A stretch of DNA of 64,000 nucleotides, taken from the NCBI GenBank assembly GCA_964596705.1, contig CAZQVG010000001.1, positions 1 to 64,000 of the forward strand. Direction: 5' to 3'. Under the pieces are notes generated by a model. The model was not told where the DNA came from. It ran no database searches and saw only the letters and a list, made by a program, of their open reading frames with translations. Of the stretch, positions 42,201 to 49,009 are shown in pieces. This stretch comes from JABJPM01 sp964596705 (lineage in GTDB: Archaea > Nanobdellota > Nanobdellia > SCGC-AAA011-G17 > PNOQ01). The position numbers and the translations under genes are program-made. Positions within the stretch are counted from its first letter, which is position 1; the number at the start of each line of letters is the position of its first letter.

Positions 42201-42758
42201 AACTGCTACTTTGATATCTGGTGAACCTGTCTCAATGTCCCATGCACCTATTGCATTTATGCCTGGATATTCAAAGATATGCCATGCTGCACTTGGATCA
42301 TTCGGGGTGCCGATTAGGCAAGTAGTTCCTGCTAAATTAGCATCTTCCACATAAGGAAGTGATTTAATATTTGACAATAATTCTGATAAATCTGTTCCTT
42401 CTGGAAATTCTAGTTTAATCCATCTATCTAAACCGTATTTTTTCTGAAGTAATTTTTTTGATTTATCTCCGGATATTTTAAATAGTTTTTTTGATGATAA
42501 AGGATTAACAAATTTGTCTTTTGGAACAATATCATTTACTAATTTTTTAATATCTTTTTGATTCGATATTTTTGAAGAATCTTTTAGCTTGATGTATAAA
42601 ATATTTGAAGAGTTATAACAACGAGTTGTAGAATTGTAATTTAAAGGTGAATAAGTGACTGGTTTATTGGATTGATTTGTTTCTTTAAGATAGTATTCAC
42701 AAGATGAAATAAATAAGACAAATACGACAAGTGATAAAAATATGATCCCTCTTTTCAT
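39234..42758 (-). CDS. Subtilisin-like (S8) surface protease with FG-GAP repeats
   Basis: 1174 residues. Lipoprotein-like signal ending VLFISSC20; propeptide-like region to about 165; S8 domain with D188 (VAVPDTDV), H269 (FSHGTATTG), N353 (GAGNFY) and S433 (SGTSFSSPITAGVAAL), plus an inserted calcium-like acidic loop (DADGDGDV, DPGDLNGVDDDNNGYIDD). Then a beta domain and about seven FG-GAP/VCBS-type propeller repeats (IVADFDFDGVEEII, ASDLNNDGSLELIF). A TTTATAAAT box at 42782-42790 is 28 nt upstream. Confidence 0.92.
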   Translation of the reverse strand: MKRGIIFLSLVVFVLFISSCEYYLKETNQSNKPVTYSPLNYNSTTRCYNSSNILYIKLKDSSKISNQKDIKKLVNDIVPKDKFVNPLSSKKLFKISGDKSKKLLQKKYGLDRWIKLEFPEGTDLSELLSNIKSLPYVEDANLAGTTCLIGTPNDPSAAWHIFEYPGINAIGAWDIETGSPDIKVAVPDTDVLWYHEDLVDNVWRNLGEDADGDGDVLVWNDTLNRYTFDPGDLNGVDDDNNGYIDDLIGWDFIANDNDPAPLPYITFSHGTATTGLISAKTNNSKGVSGLCWNCKFIALKGYGSGYPEGIQYAVDNGARLISMSWMSDYNGALKDVLDYAYESGVALFTGAGNFYRCDPGRTNNLCDSERVFCVAGSTSTARAWYGNSIDNYCTEGQGGSNSGPKVDLASPAATYTTNSYLLSSDYVWASGTSFSSPITAGVAALMLSKNPNLSVNEVYSILQYATSPFNKSNPINRYVGTGIINASKALYITNKTTITGSFPIAIIDSMKTKFEGDLLKIYGTAGGDNFHKAEIYYGEGVDPSTFNLVGEITNKVTNGLIYSFNTSILTPNTDYVIKIKVFDSFGQIAVDTFPININPQYKLGWPQRLEGRSHGNILTEDLDKDGKKEIVIQSDKKIYIFNSNGSYFPGWPINVSKEATPIVADFDFDGVEEIITATSANNMSIFYLNGSYFPGWPKSYRATSISDPIASDLNNDGSLELIFYVNDKSNRAYLYVLNSSGSNISNFPKYFSDSIYDISVGDLNNDSIKEIVLSGQNLVYICNLTGDIISTQMYAPKTVIGDVNLDGINELIATNGKDLKLIFYNGSEIASNTTSQYYYDRRLALATDPETQSKIIFVLIHDTTGYFIGAYDSDLISLKPWNRAYYNVSLAPITVADIGGDNNLDIMGGYYYHGFSTYSFTGDYVKLISLDGLTGNLKSGWPKKISWEAYDIGATISRNPPIIDDIDQDNKTDLIFATITAMYTTDNRLHVWELNTPYSGKRDWPYIKHDLFNTGDYSFNQTEYTPIPYEQTINLTKGWNIITIRIKNDSLTTDLFNDSIVLSYNGTGWNAIKTEENNSLSLDYLKTYFVYSKLNQTINLTGRRIIHFRRKLADSRWNIFSVQENKLFKDLYPNYQLNQGIYKPVIESGQITFQQIDPSNTPLTPDIPYWGLLN
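40669..40830. repeat. 27-bp direct repeat inside the protease gene
   Basis: The same 27 bp occurs at 40669-40695 and 40804-40830, 135 bp (45 codons) apart, encoding NGSYFPGWP in both. It marks the conserved hairpin of successive propeller blades and suggests a recent blade duplication or recombination. Confidence 0.8.
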
Positions 42759-42797
42759 ATTAAAAAGAAAGACTAAATTAGTTTATAAATATTTAGT

Positions 42798-43880
42798 TTA
42801 AGGTAAGAATTTTTTAGGATCTCTTACTTTATCAGGGAGATATTTCTCTATAACGTAATTTAAACCATGTGCTGCCAACGCTTGTTGTTCCACCCTTTGT
42901 CCCTTCTTTTGAAGCAATTCTAATGCCTTTTTCCACTCTTTATGTTCTTTAACAAATGGATCATTTTTTAGAACATCTTTTATTTTCTTTTTATCTACCT
43001 CTTTTAAAGGATGTGTTGGTAGATCATATTCATCTATGTCTTGAGGCGTAACTCCCAAAAATTTTGCTTGAGGAACACAAAAATATTTGTTTATATGTGC
43101 ACTATTTCCAGAACCTACTTTAAGAGTTCTATAAATATTCATATATCCATAGGGGTCTCCATCTGTAAATACATAAACTGGTATCTTTTTCTCATCTGCA
43201 AGTCTTCTTATAAATCTCCTGCATGCCCTTGTTGGAACCCCTCCCATTGAAATTAGTATACAGTTTGCTTTTTTCCAATAATTATGTTTTACTAGTCTTT
43301 GAAACATACCTGCAGTTTCTATTGCAAGGATGAATTTTGCATCAGTTTCAAATTTTAAATGTTCTACAGAGGAGGGGATAGAATATGCTCCAGAACCAAA
43401 TTTTGTACAATCAATTCTTATTTCTTTCCCTGAAGACGGATCTTTATCTATAACAATTAGTTTTCCTGCAATATCGCCCCCTTTTTCTTCAGGGATGAAC
43501 CCAAGTTGTTCTCTGTTTACCATAAACATAGCTTCAATATCATCCATGACTGCATCTGATTCAGGTTGTTCTTTGAATCTTGCATCTCCCCAATTTTTAG
43601 AAACATAATAAGCTTCCCTCTTTGTTGCCATATCATCGTTTTCAATTATTTGTTTAGAAAGAGCCATCATCTTTAAAGTTTGAGCAAAAGATTTTATGGT
43701 GTTTACTGTTAATGCTCGTGTTTTTTTAGCACCTTTTAATTCAAAATATCCTTTTTTTGGATCATAACTTACATTACTCAGAGATCTAATAGGAATTGTT
43801 ACCTCAGGTTTCTTCCTCTTATTTATCCTATCTTGAACTTTTAATGCAGTTTCCTTAATTTTTTTTACAACTTCGTTCAT
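42798..43880 (-). CDS. top6A: DNA topoisomerase VI subunit A
   Basis: 360 residues; Spo11-like DNA-cleaving subunit of the type IIB topoisomerase. The catalytic tyrosine lies in TKREAYYVSKNWGD; the Toprim part has FILAIETAGMF and YVFTDGDPYGYMNI with its metal-binding acidic residues. Overlaps top6B by 4 nt, as expected for the A2B2 enzyme. Confidence 0.97.
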   Translation of the reverse strand: MNEVVKKIKETALKVQDRINKRKKPEVTIPIRSLSNVSYDPKKGYFELKGAKKTRALTVNTIKSFAQTLKMMALSKQIIENDDMATKREAYYVSKNWGDARFKEQPESDAVMDDIEAMFMVNREQLGFIPEEKGGDIAGKLIVIDKDPSSGKEIRIDCTKFGSGAYSIPSSVEHLKFETDAKFILAIETAGMFQRLVKHNYWKKANCILISMGGVPTRACRRFIRRLADEKKIPVYVFTDGDPYGYMNIYRTLKVGSGNSAHINKYFCVPQAKFLGVTPQDIDEYDLPTHPLKEVDKKKIKDVLKNDPFVKEHKEWKKALELLQKKGQRVEQQALAAHGLNYVIEKYLPDKVRDPKKFLP

Positions 43881-45457
43881 ACTGATCTTGCCCTCTCTAA
43901 ATAATCTTTTAGATTGACAGTTATTATAGATTCGTCATCATCCTTTAAGTCAAGTATTTCTTTTAAAGCTTCTCCTATAATTGGAACATATTTCTCAAGA
44001 TAAGAACGTTTTTTTGCCTCTTCTTTTGATTTTCTTTGTTTTTTGACATACTTTCCAAGTTGTCTACCGCATTCTTGGACAGCAAGTTTTATTTCTTTGA
44101 TTATCTCTGGATAGTGTGCAATTGCTTCTTTTGATTCTGAAGTAAAAGGTACCCATACAGAAGCTATATGAACAACAATAACAACTGGTCCAACCGGAAT
44201 ATTTTTTCCGGATTGTTGTAAACCATATTGTTTCCATTTTGTTTCGGTAATTGCTTTTGTTGATCCGCAAGCAGATTGTTGATATTGCAATGGAACACGA
44301 TTTGCAAATCTAATTATTTCTGCAGCCTTATCTGCTTGTAAAGATCCTCCATATGCAATAGCAGCTTCTACTATAAACGGGTTCCCTCGATAAACTGCAG
44401 CAGGACGGGTTACTGCAGTATAAAATTCAGCATCAAATTCTTTTTCTAAGCTTTTTCTTAGTAAATCTTGTCCTATTGGTGAAAGACAGTCTGTTGGAGG
44501 AGCTACAAATTTTGTTTTCCTAATTGCTTGAAGCAAATTATCTGCTTCTTGTTTTGCAATCCTTGAAGGTCTTGCATTTGGATAAAGATTTGCCAACCCA
44601 CAAATCTTCTTAGCTGTTCCTGCTCCAATTCTTGAAAAATCTGAGGTTAAGAAAGATTGTAAAGTTCTTGCTTTTGTAGATTTAAGCATATTTATTAATG
44701 TTCCAAGTTCTATCCCATCTGGATGAGGCTTTATTTCTTTTGGTTTAGCTGGGAGTATATTTGTTGCCCGTGGATACTCAGTTCTTGTACCGTCTGGTTC
44801 GATTAAAATTAATTTTGCATGAGGATTAGCAACAGCAGTATACTTCATATACTCTGAAACAGATCTTTTTCCTCTCTGATATTTTCCTTCCATTTCCATC
44901 TCAACTTTAGTTCCATGTTCCTTTTCCCATTCGATCTCAATCTCTTTTGTAATCTCTGGTTCATTCTTAAAAGTGTCAAGGTGTAATTCGTAATAATATG
45001 CAGGTTTATTTTTGGATATTTTAGAGGTTATCTTAATTGGTTTTCCTGTTGTTAGTTGAGAATATAATGCTGCAGCAGAAATTCCAATTCCTTGTTGACC
45101 CCTTGTTTGTGAAAGTTTGTGAAATTTAGAACCATACAGAAGTTTCCCAAAGATTTTTGGAACTTGTTGTTTTACAATTCCGGGACCATTATCTTCAATT
45201 ACTACTTTATAACGTTCTGGTGTTGTTTGAGTTATCTCTACTTTTATTTCGGGTAATATGTTTGATTCTTCGCAAGCATCTAATGAGTTATCAACTGCTT
45301 CTTTTATTGTAGTAGATAAAGCTTTTAATGGATTATCGAAACCCAAAAGATGTCGATTTTTTGTAAAAAATTCAGAGATAGATATCTCTCTTTGTTTTTT
45401 TGCTTGTTCTATTGCATGATTTATTTCTTTTGTGCTTTCAGCGAGTTTTGTTTGCAT
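43877..45457 (-). CDS. top6B: DNA topoisomerase VI subunit B
   Basis: 526 residues; GHKL-type ATPase subunit. ATP-site motifs: TIKEAVDNSLDACEE, VIEDNGPGI and TRGQQGIGISAAALYSQ. Then the H2TH-like (GAGTAKKICGLANLYP) and transducer domains. A TTTATAAAT box at 45482-45490 is 29 nt upstream of the ATG, giving a leaderless top6BA operon. Confidence 0.97.
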   Translation of the reverse strand: MQTKLAESTKEINHAIEQAKKQREISISEFFTKNRHLLGFDNPLKALSTTIKEAVDNSLDACEESNILPEIKVEITQTTPERYKVVIEDNGPGIVKQQVPKIFGKLLYGSKFHKLSQTRGQQGIGISAAALYSQLTTGKPIKITSKISKNKPAYYYELHLDTFKNEPEITKEIEIEWEKEHGTKVEMEMEGKYQRGKRSVSEYMKYTAVANPHAKLILIEPDGTRTEYPRATNILPAKPKEIKPHPDGIELGTLINMLKSTKARTLQSFLTSDFSRIGAGTAKKICGLANLYPNARPSRIAKQEADNLLQAIRKTKFVAPPTDCLSPIGQDLLRKSLEKEFDAEFYTAVTRPAAVYRGNPFIVEAAIAYGGSLQADKAAEIIRFANRVPLQYQQSACGSTKAITETKWKQYGLQQSGKNIPVGPVVIVVHIASVWVPFTSESKEAIAHYPEIIKEIKLAVQECGRQLGKYVKKQRKSKEEAKKRSYLEKYVPIIGEALKEILDLKDDDESIITVNLKDYLERARSV

Positions 45458-45481
45458 AACAATGAAGAATTTAATGTGGGG

Positions 45482-45490
45482 TTTATAAAT
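45482..45490 (-). promoter_or_regulatory. TATA box of the top6BA operon
   Basis: TTTATAAAT (minus-strand ATTTATAAA) is centred 29 nt before the top6B ATG at 45457. Confidence 0.5.
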
Positions 45491-45499
45491 ATTTTGTAG

Positions 45500-45916
45500 C
45501 TAAACTAATAGTGTCAAGTACATTATGGTTATTCCGAATAATATTCCCACAAACACTTGGAGAAGAGTATGGCCTTCTCTCATTAAATGTTCTTTTTTCG
45601 AATCTTTTGGATCTAACTTCTCCAATATTTTCTTTTGTTTTCCAACTTCTAACCTAATGCCACATGCATCTCTTATCACCACAAAGCTAAAAGCTAGGGT
45701 TACTAAAGTTAACATACTGTACAGCCCTTCTTGAAGTATTATTGCTGTGCTAAGTGCTGAAACAAATGATGAATGTGAAGATGGCATTCCTCCATCAAGG
45801 AAAAAATAAGATAATCGAAAATCTTTTGTTTTGATCGTTTCAGTAGTTAATTTAATTAGTTGAGGTAAAAGTGCCGATAGTATTAAGCCAAGTATTATCT
45901 TATAATATGTGTCCAT
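45500..45916 (-). CDS. Divergent PAP2-family membrane protein
   Basis: 138 residues with about four membrane helices. GGMPSSHSSFVSALSTAI and RDACGIRLEVGKQ are signature motifs of the DUF212/divergent PAP2 family (acid phosphatase-like membrane proteins); EGHTLLQVFVGILFG near the end supplies another conserved His. Substrate unknown. An AT-rich box lies just upstream of the ATG. Confidence 0.9.
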   Translation of the reverse strand: MDTYYKIILGLILSALLPQLIKLTTETIKTKDFRLSYFFLDGGMPSSHSSFVSALSTAIILQEGLYSMLTLVTLAFSFVVIRDACGIRLEVGKQKKILEKLDPKDSKKEHLMREGHTLLQVFVGILFGITIMYLTLLV

Positions 45917-45938
45917 AAAAATATTTAATTTTTTTTAT

Positions 45939-46460
45939 TTAAAAAAGTTCCTCTAATTCAAGTTGTTTTTTTATCCAAATATATGCATGACTATGGGGTG
46001 CACCATTTAATATTATTTCTGCCCCCCTTCTTGCAAGATATACGTCTTGTTGTTTTCCAATAATTGCAACAGTTTTTCCATATACTCTGATATCTGTGTT
46101 TGTCATTTTTTCAAGTGTTCTTCTAGCTTTTCCTCTTGTTCCAATAATTCTAGATTTTAGTCTTTCTTCAGATTTCTTTGATTTTCCTGAGAAATCTTTA
46201 ATATTAATCATATCCAATATCAATTCATCGTTTAATAATTTTAATGCTATCTTCGGAGTGAAACCACGGCCAATTGCTTTTATTATGTTTTTTGTAATTA
46301 TTACTTTAAAAGAATCTTCACCATTGATTATTACGTCTCCTTCATGAGAATTTACAGTGATCTTTGTGTTTGTTTTTGATTGAATCTCTCTTTTTGTAGA
46401 GCCTTTTTCTCCAATTAAGATAGCAATTCTTTCTTTAGGGATTTTAACTTCTTCTTGCAT
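45939..46460 (-). CDS. KH-domain RNA-binding protein (archaeal Pno1/Dim2)
   Basis: 173 residues with two KH-like units: IPKERIAILIGEKGSTKREIQSKTNTKI and SRIIGTRGKARRTLEKMTNTDIRVYGKTVAIIG. Eukaryotic Pno1/Dim2 helps mature the 3' end of small-subunit rRNA. The ATG at 46460 avoids overlapping the aIF1A stop. A RIO kinase gene, often found beside it in archaea, is absent here. Confidence 0.92.
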   Translation of the reverse strand: MQEEVKIPKERIAILIGEKGSTKREIQSKTNTKITVNSHEGDVIINGEDSFKVIITKNIIKAIGRGFTPKIALKLLNDELILDMINIKDFSGKSKKSEERLKSRIIGTRGKARRTLEKMTNTDIRVYGKTVAIIGKQQDVYLARRGAEIILNGAPHSHAYIWIKKQLELEELF

Positions 46461-46461
46461 T

Positions 46462-46794
46462 TTAGAATTCTTCAAATTCGGATAATTGTTTTAAATATCC
46501 TTTTTGTTTTAGCCACTGAACTTGAGTTTTATTATATTTCCAAACTATGTCTGCTTTTTCATCTCCACCAAATTCCCAAGGTTGAAGTAGAACTACATCT
46601 CCTGGTCTAACCCACAAAGATTTTTTTAGTCTTCCAGGAATCCTAGCTAGCCTTGTTTTTCCATCTAGGCAAGCTACATGCATTCTTGAACCACCAAGTC
46701 TTTCAGTTACAGTACCAAGTACCTCATTTCCTCTTGGAGTCCTAACTCTAATTAATTGTTCTCCTTCCCTGTTTTGATCATTTTTTTGAGACAT
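46462..46794 (-). CDS. Translation initiation factor aIF1A
   Basis: 110 residues, S1-like OB fold: LIRVRTPRGNEVLGTVTERLGGSRMHVACLDGKTRLARIPGRLKKSLWVRPGDVVLL. Works with aIF1 (25313-25615) in scanning-like start-site selection. Short C-terminal part typical of archaea. A TTTTATAAAG box lies about 32 nt upstream. Confidence 0.97.
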   Translation of the reverse strand: MSQKNDQNREGEQLIRVRTPRGNEVLGTVTERLGGSRMHVACLDGKTRLARIPGRLKKSLWVRPGDVVLLQPWEFGGDEKADIVWKYNKTQVQWLKQKGYLKQLSEFEEF

Positions 46795-46840
46795 TTTGTT
46801 TAATTTATTGAGAATTAGTTGTTTTATAAAGGTTTTGGAG

Positions 46841-47146
46841 TCATTCTTTTAATCTCAACAGTACTGTTAATCTGTGGATCCTTTTTCCGGCTTGTTTGTT
46901 CTCACCAACTAAAGATCTACTGACTTTTGTCTCCCCATTAAATCTCTTTTTGAATTTTTTACAGAGTTGAAATGCTGGTTGGGAAGCGCTTACAAGAATA
47001 TCTGTGCCTTCTTTAAGCTTAAATTCTTCAGTTATTTCAACAACATCTTTTGCCAACTCATGTTTAACAAACTTATATACCTTAGGATTACTAGGCCGTA
47101 TCTGAATTTTTGCAGCATAAGGTTTAGTTGGTTTGTAGGCTTTCAT
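46841..47146 (-). CDS. NMD3-like core domain protein
   Basis: 101 residues. AAKIQIRPSNPKVYKFV, LKEGTDILVSASQPAFQLCKKFKKRF and SRSLVGENKQAGKRIHRLTVLLRL resemble the central domain of archaeal NMD3, a large-subunit factor. The N-terminal zinc-binding region with CxxC pairs found in full-length NMD3 is missing, and none of the neighbours supplies it. Overlaps DUF424 by 4 nt, within a translation-factor cluster. Confidence 0.7.
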   Translation of the reverse strand: MKAYKPTKPYAAKIQIRPSNPKVYKFVKHELAKDVVEITEEFKLKEGTDILVSASQPAFQLCKKFKKRFNGETKVSRSLVGENKQAGKRIHRLTVLLRLKE

Positions 47147-47436
47147 ATTATCTGATAAACTTGTGCATGTGGAATTTTTTGAATTGTAATTATATTTTCC
47201 TTAGATATAAGCTCGTTTTTTAATGCCAAATTTATTGCTCTCTCCCCAACTATGTTGAGGTTTATGGCATCTTTCATTATTTCGTAAGCTTCTTCATCTG
47301 AGAGTTGGTCTCCTTTGTAAAACCTTTCTGTAACTTGTAAGGTTAATTCTCCTTCAGAAAAAGTTTTTCCTATTAATTCTTCATCACAAACTGCAACTAC
47401 ATGCCTGTCTTCCGATTTGTGAATTTTTACATACAT
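47143..47436 (-). CDS. DUF424 family protein
   Basis: 97 residues: HVVAVCDEELIGKTFSEGELTLQVTERFYKGD, INLNIVGERAINLALKNELIS and the closing KIPHAQVYQI match archaeal DUF424. Function unknown but it sits with aIF2beta and NMD3-like genes in many archaea, suggesting ribosome or translation work. Overlaps its upstream neighbour by 1 nt. Confidence 0.9.
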   Translation of the reverse strand: MYVKIHKSEDRHVVAVCDEELIGKTFSEGELTLQVTERFYKGDQLSDEEAYEIMKDAINLNIVGERAINLALKNELISKENIITIQKIPHAQVYQII

Positions 47437-47903
47437 TATCCGTGATACCTTAATTTAGATTTTTTTTCTTTTGTAGGTTCCCAATTAGAGATTATTTTGT
47501 TTAAGAATTTTTTTTGCTTTTCTTTGATTTTCGGCCATTCTTTCCAAAATGATTTTATAAATTTAGCAGATTCTTCATCTGATTCAATCTCGTAGAGTAT
47601 ACATTTTTGATAAAGCAATGCAATCCTCTTGTAAAAATCAAATATTTCCTCTTTTGTTTTTTGGTCCAATGAATTAACAATTAACATTGAATAAACTGAA
47701 CTTGGATTAGGGTTCACAGCAGGATCTAATGCTTCTAAGAAATTCCTTAACCTTCCTGCAATTACACGAATAATGGCTTTTATGGGTCTTCCAGATCTAT
47801 TTTCTTCTAGTGCCCTAATTTCAAACTCTTCGTCTAGCTTTGCAAATGACGGAAGCCTATATTTTTTTATCAATGCGTTATATTCTTGTTCTATTGTGTC
47901 CAT
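47436..47903 (-). CDS. Hypothetical helical protein in translation cluster
   Basis: 155 residues, mostly alpha-helical and charged: LDEEFEIRALEENRSGRPIKAIIRVIAGRLRNFLEALDP then PSSVYSMLIVNSLDQKTKEEIFDFYKRIALLYQ. It is not recognised as a known domain. It lies 1 nt after aIF2beta and 1 nt overlapping DUF424, so it is surely translated with them; a ribosome-associated role is a reasonable guess. Confidence 0.8.
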   Translation of the reverse strand: MDTIEQEYNALIKKYRLPSFAKLDEEFEIRALEENRSGRPIKAIIRVIAGRLRNFLEALDPAVNPNPSSVYSMLIVNSLDQKTKEEIFDFYKRIALLYQKCILYEIESDEESAKFIKSFWKEWPKIKEKQKKFLNKIISNWEPTKEKKSKLRYHG

Positions 47904-47904
47904 T

Positions 47905-48315
47905 TTAAACCTTTGATTTTATTGGGTGTTTTGCACCGCATGCTGTACATTTTAACATAAAGACTGGCCCCTCTTTTATAATTTGGGTATCTGGCTTTCC
48001 ACATTCTTTACAGATAACAAATTCATTAGCATATTTATTTATCTTTTCATTTATTAATGCAGAGCTCATCTTTCTTCCTAAAACCAATCTTTGACCATCA
48101 ATATTTCCAGGAGTTGCAAGCTCTCTTAATAGATATTTTAGAAGATGTTTTGGATCTCTTCTTAATGTTGTTGCAATTTGATTGAAATTAGTGATTATTG
48201 TTTTATTTCCCTCTATGTGGCCAGTTACTTTAGGGACTTCAAATCTTTCTTTGGTTTGTGTTTTTTTAGGCAATCTTTCTTGTGCCCTTTCCACTAATTT
48301 TTCATAATCCATCAT
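47905..48315 (-). CDS. Translation initiation factor aIF2 beta subunit
   Basis: 136 residues: the central KVTGHIEGNKTIITNFNQIATTLRRDPKHLLKYLLRELATPGNIDGQRLVLGRKMS and the C-terminal zinc ribbon CKECGKPDTQIIKEG ... KCTACGAKHPI. Part of the heterotrimer that delivers initiator tRNA. Overlaps the OB-fold gene by 4 nt. Confidence 0.97.
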   Translation of the reverse strand: MMDYEKLVERAQERLPKKTQTKERFEVPKVTGHIEGNKTIITNFNQIATTLRRDPKHLLKYLLRELATPGNIDGQRLVLGRKMSSALINEKINKYANEFVICKECGKPDTQIIKEGPVFMLKCTACGAKHPIKSKV

Positions 48316-49007
48316 TCTATTAATTTAACCCTCCCAGGTTTTATTTCAAATATTTCACCTTCCTTTAAAAGGTCTTGTATCAAGCTTGTAGTAGTTTGTT
48401 CTTCAAATCCTGCTTCTTCTACAACAAGATTAATTTCTACTCCATCTCCATTATCGTTCTTCTCTATTAGATTTAAAAGCTTTTGCCTTTTTGATTGAGA
48501 AGCAACATCTTCTACCACTTCCTCTTCTATTAGTTCAGGTTGATCCTCTTGAATAGTTTGCGGGGTTTCTACAATTGGTTTCTCATGTTGTGTTCTTTCC
48601 CCATATTCAGAAATAAGTTCTAGTTTCCTAAGAGTTATCCACTCAGGCTTATCTAGTTTTTTTACTATTTCTGGAACCAGATAAATATTATTATTATATT
48701 GCCTTACTCTTGATACTGTTAAAATCATATCTCCAATGTTCACCTCTTTAAGTAGTATAGCGTCTTCATTCCATGCTTTTATTTGGATGTTCTCTGACCC
48801 ATCATCTATTGTTAATGAAATGTAAGTAGAATCTTCATTTTGATATTTAGAGATTACATTAGCGATTATATTTACTCTAGATACTTTTTTATCTTTTATT
48901 TTAATATAACTTGGCTCCCATTCACCAGAAGGGGTTATATATTCTCCATTTACTAAGTCTGCAATCCAAACTTTGTATGCTGTCTGTCTTATTTGTGATT
49001 CTGCCAT
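48312..49007 (-). CDS. OB-fold nucleic-acid-binding protein (RPA-like)
   Basis: 231 residues: an N-terminal OB domain (VSRVNIIANVISKYQNEDSTYISLTIDDGSENIQIKAWNED, about 40-120), an acidic linker (EDQPELIEEEVVEDV) and a C-terminal winged-helix-like domain ending GEIFEIKPGRVKLIE, which resembles the end of the adjacent MCM. The layout (OB, acidic linker, wHTH) is like Rpa32. It directly follows mcm, so a role at the replication fork is likely. Confidence 0.85.
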   Translation of the reverse strand: MAESQIRQTAYKVWIADLVNGEYITPSGEWEPSYIKIKDKKVSRVNIIANVISKYQNEDSTYISLTIDDGSENIQIKAWNEDAILLKEVNIGDMILTVSRVRQYNNNIYLVPEIVKKLDKPEWITLRKLELISEYGERTQHEKPIVETPQTIQEDQPELIEEEVVEDVASQSKRQKLLNLIEKNDNGDGVEINLVVEEAGFEEQTTTSLIQDLLKEGEIFEIKPGRVKLIE

Positions 49008-49009
49008 TT

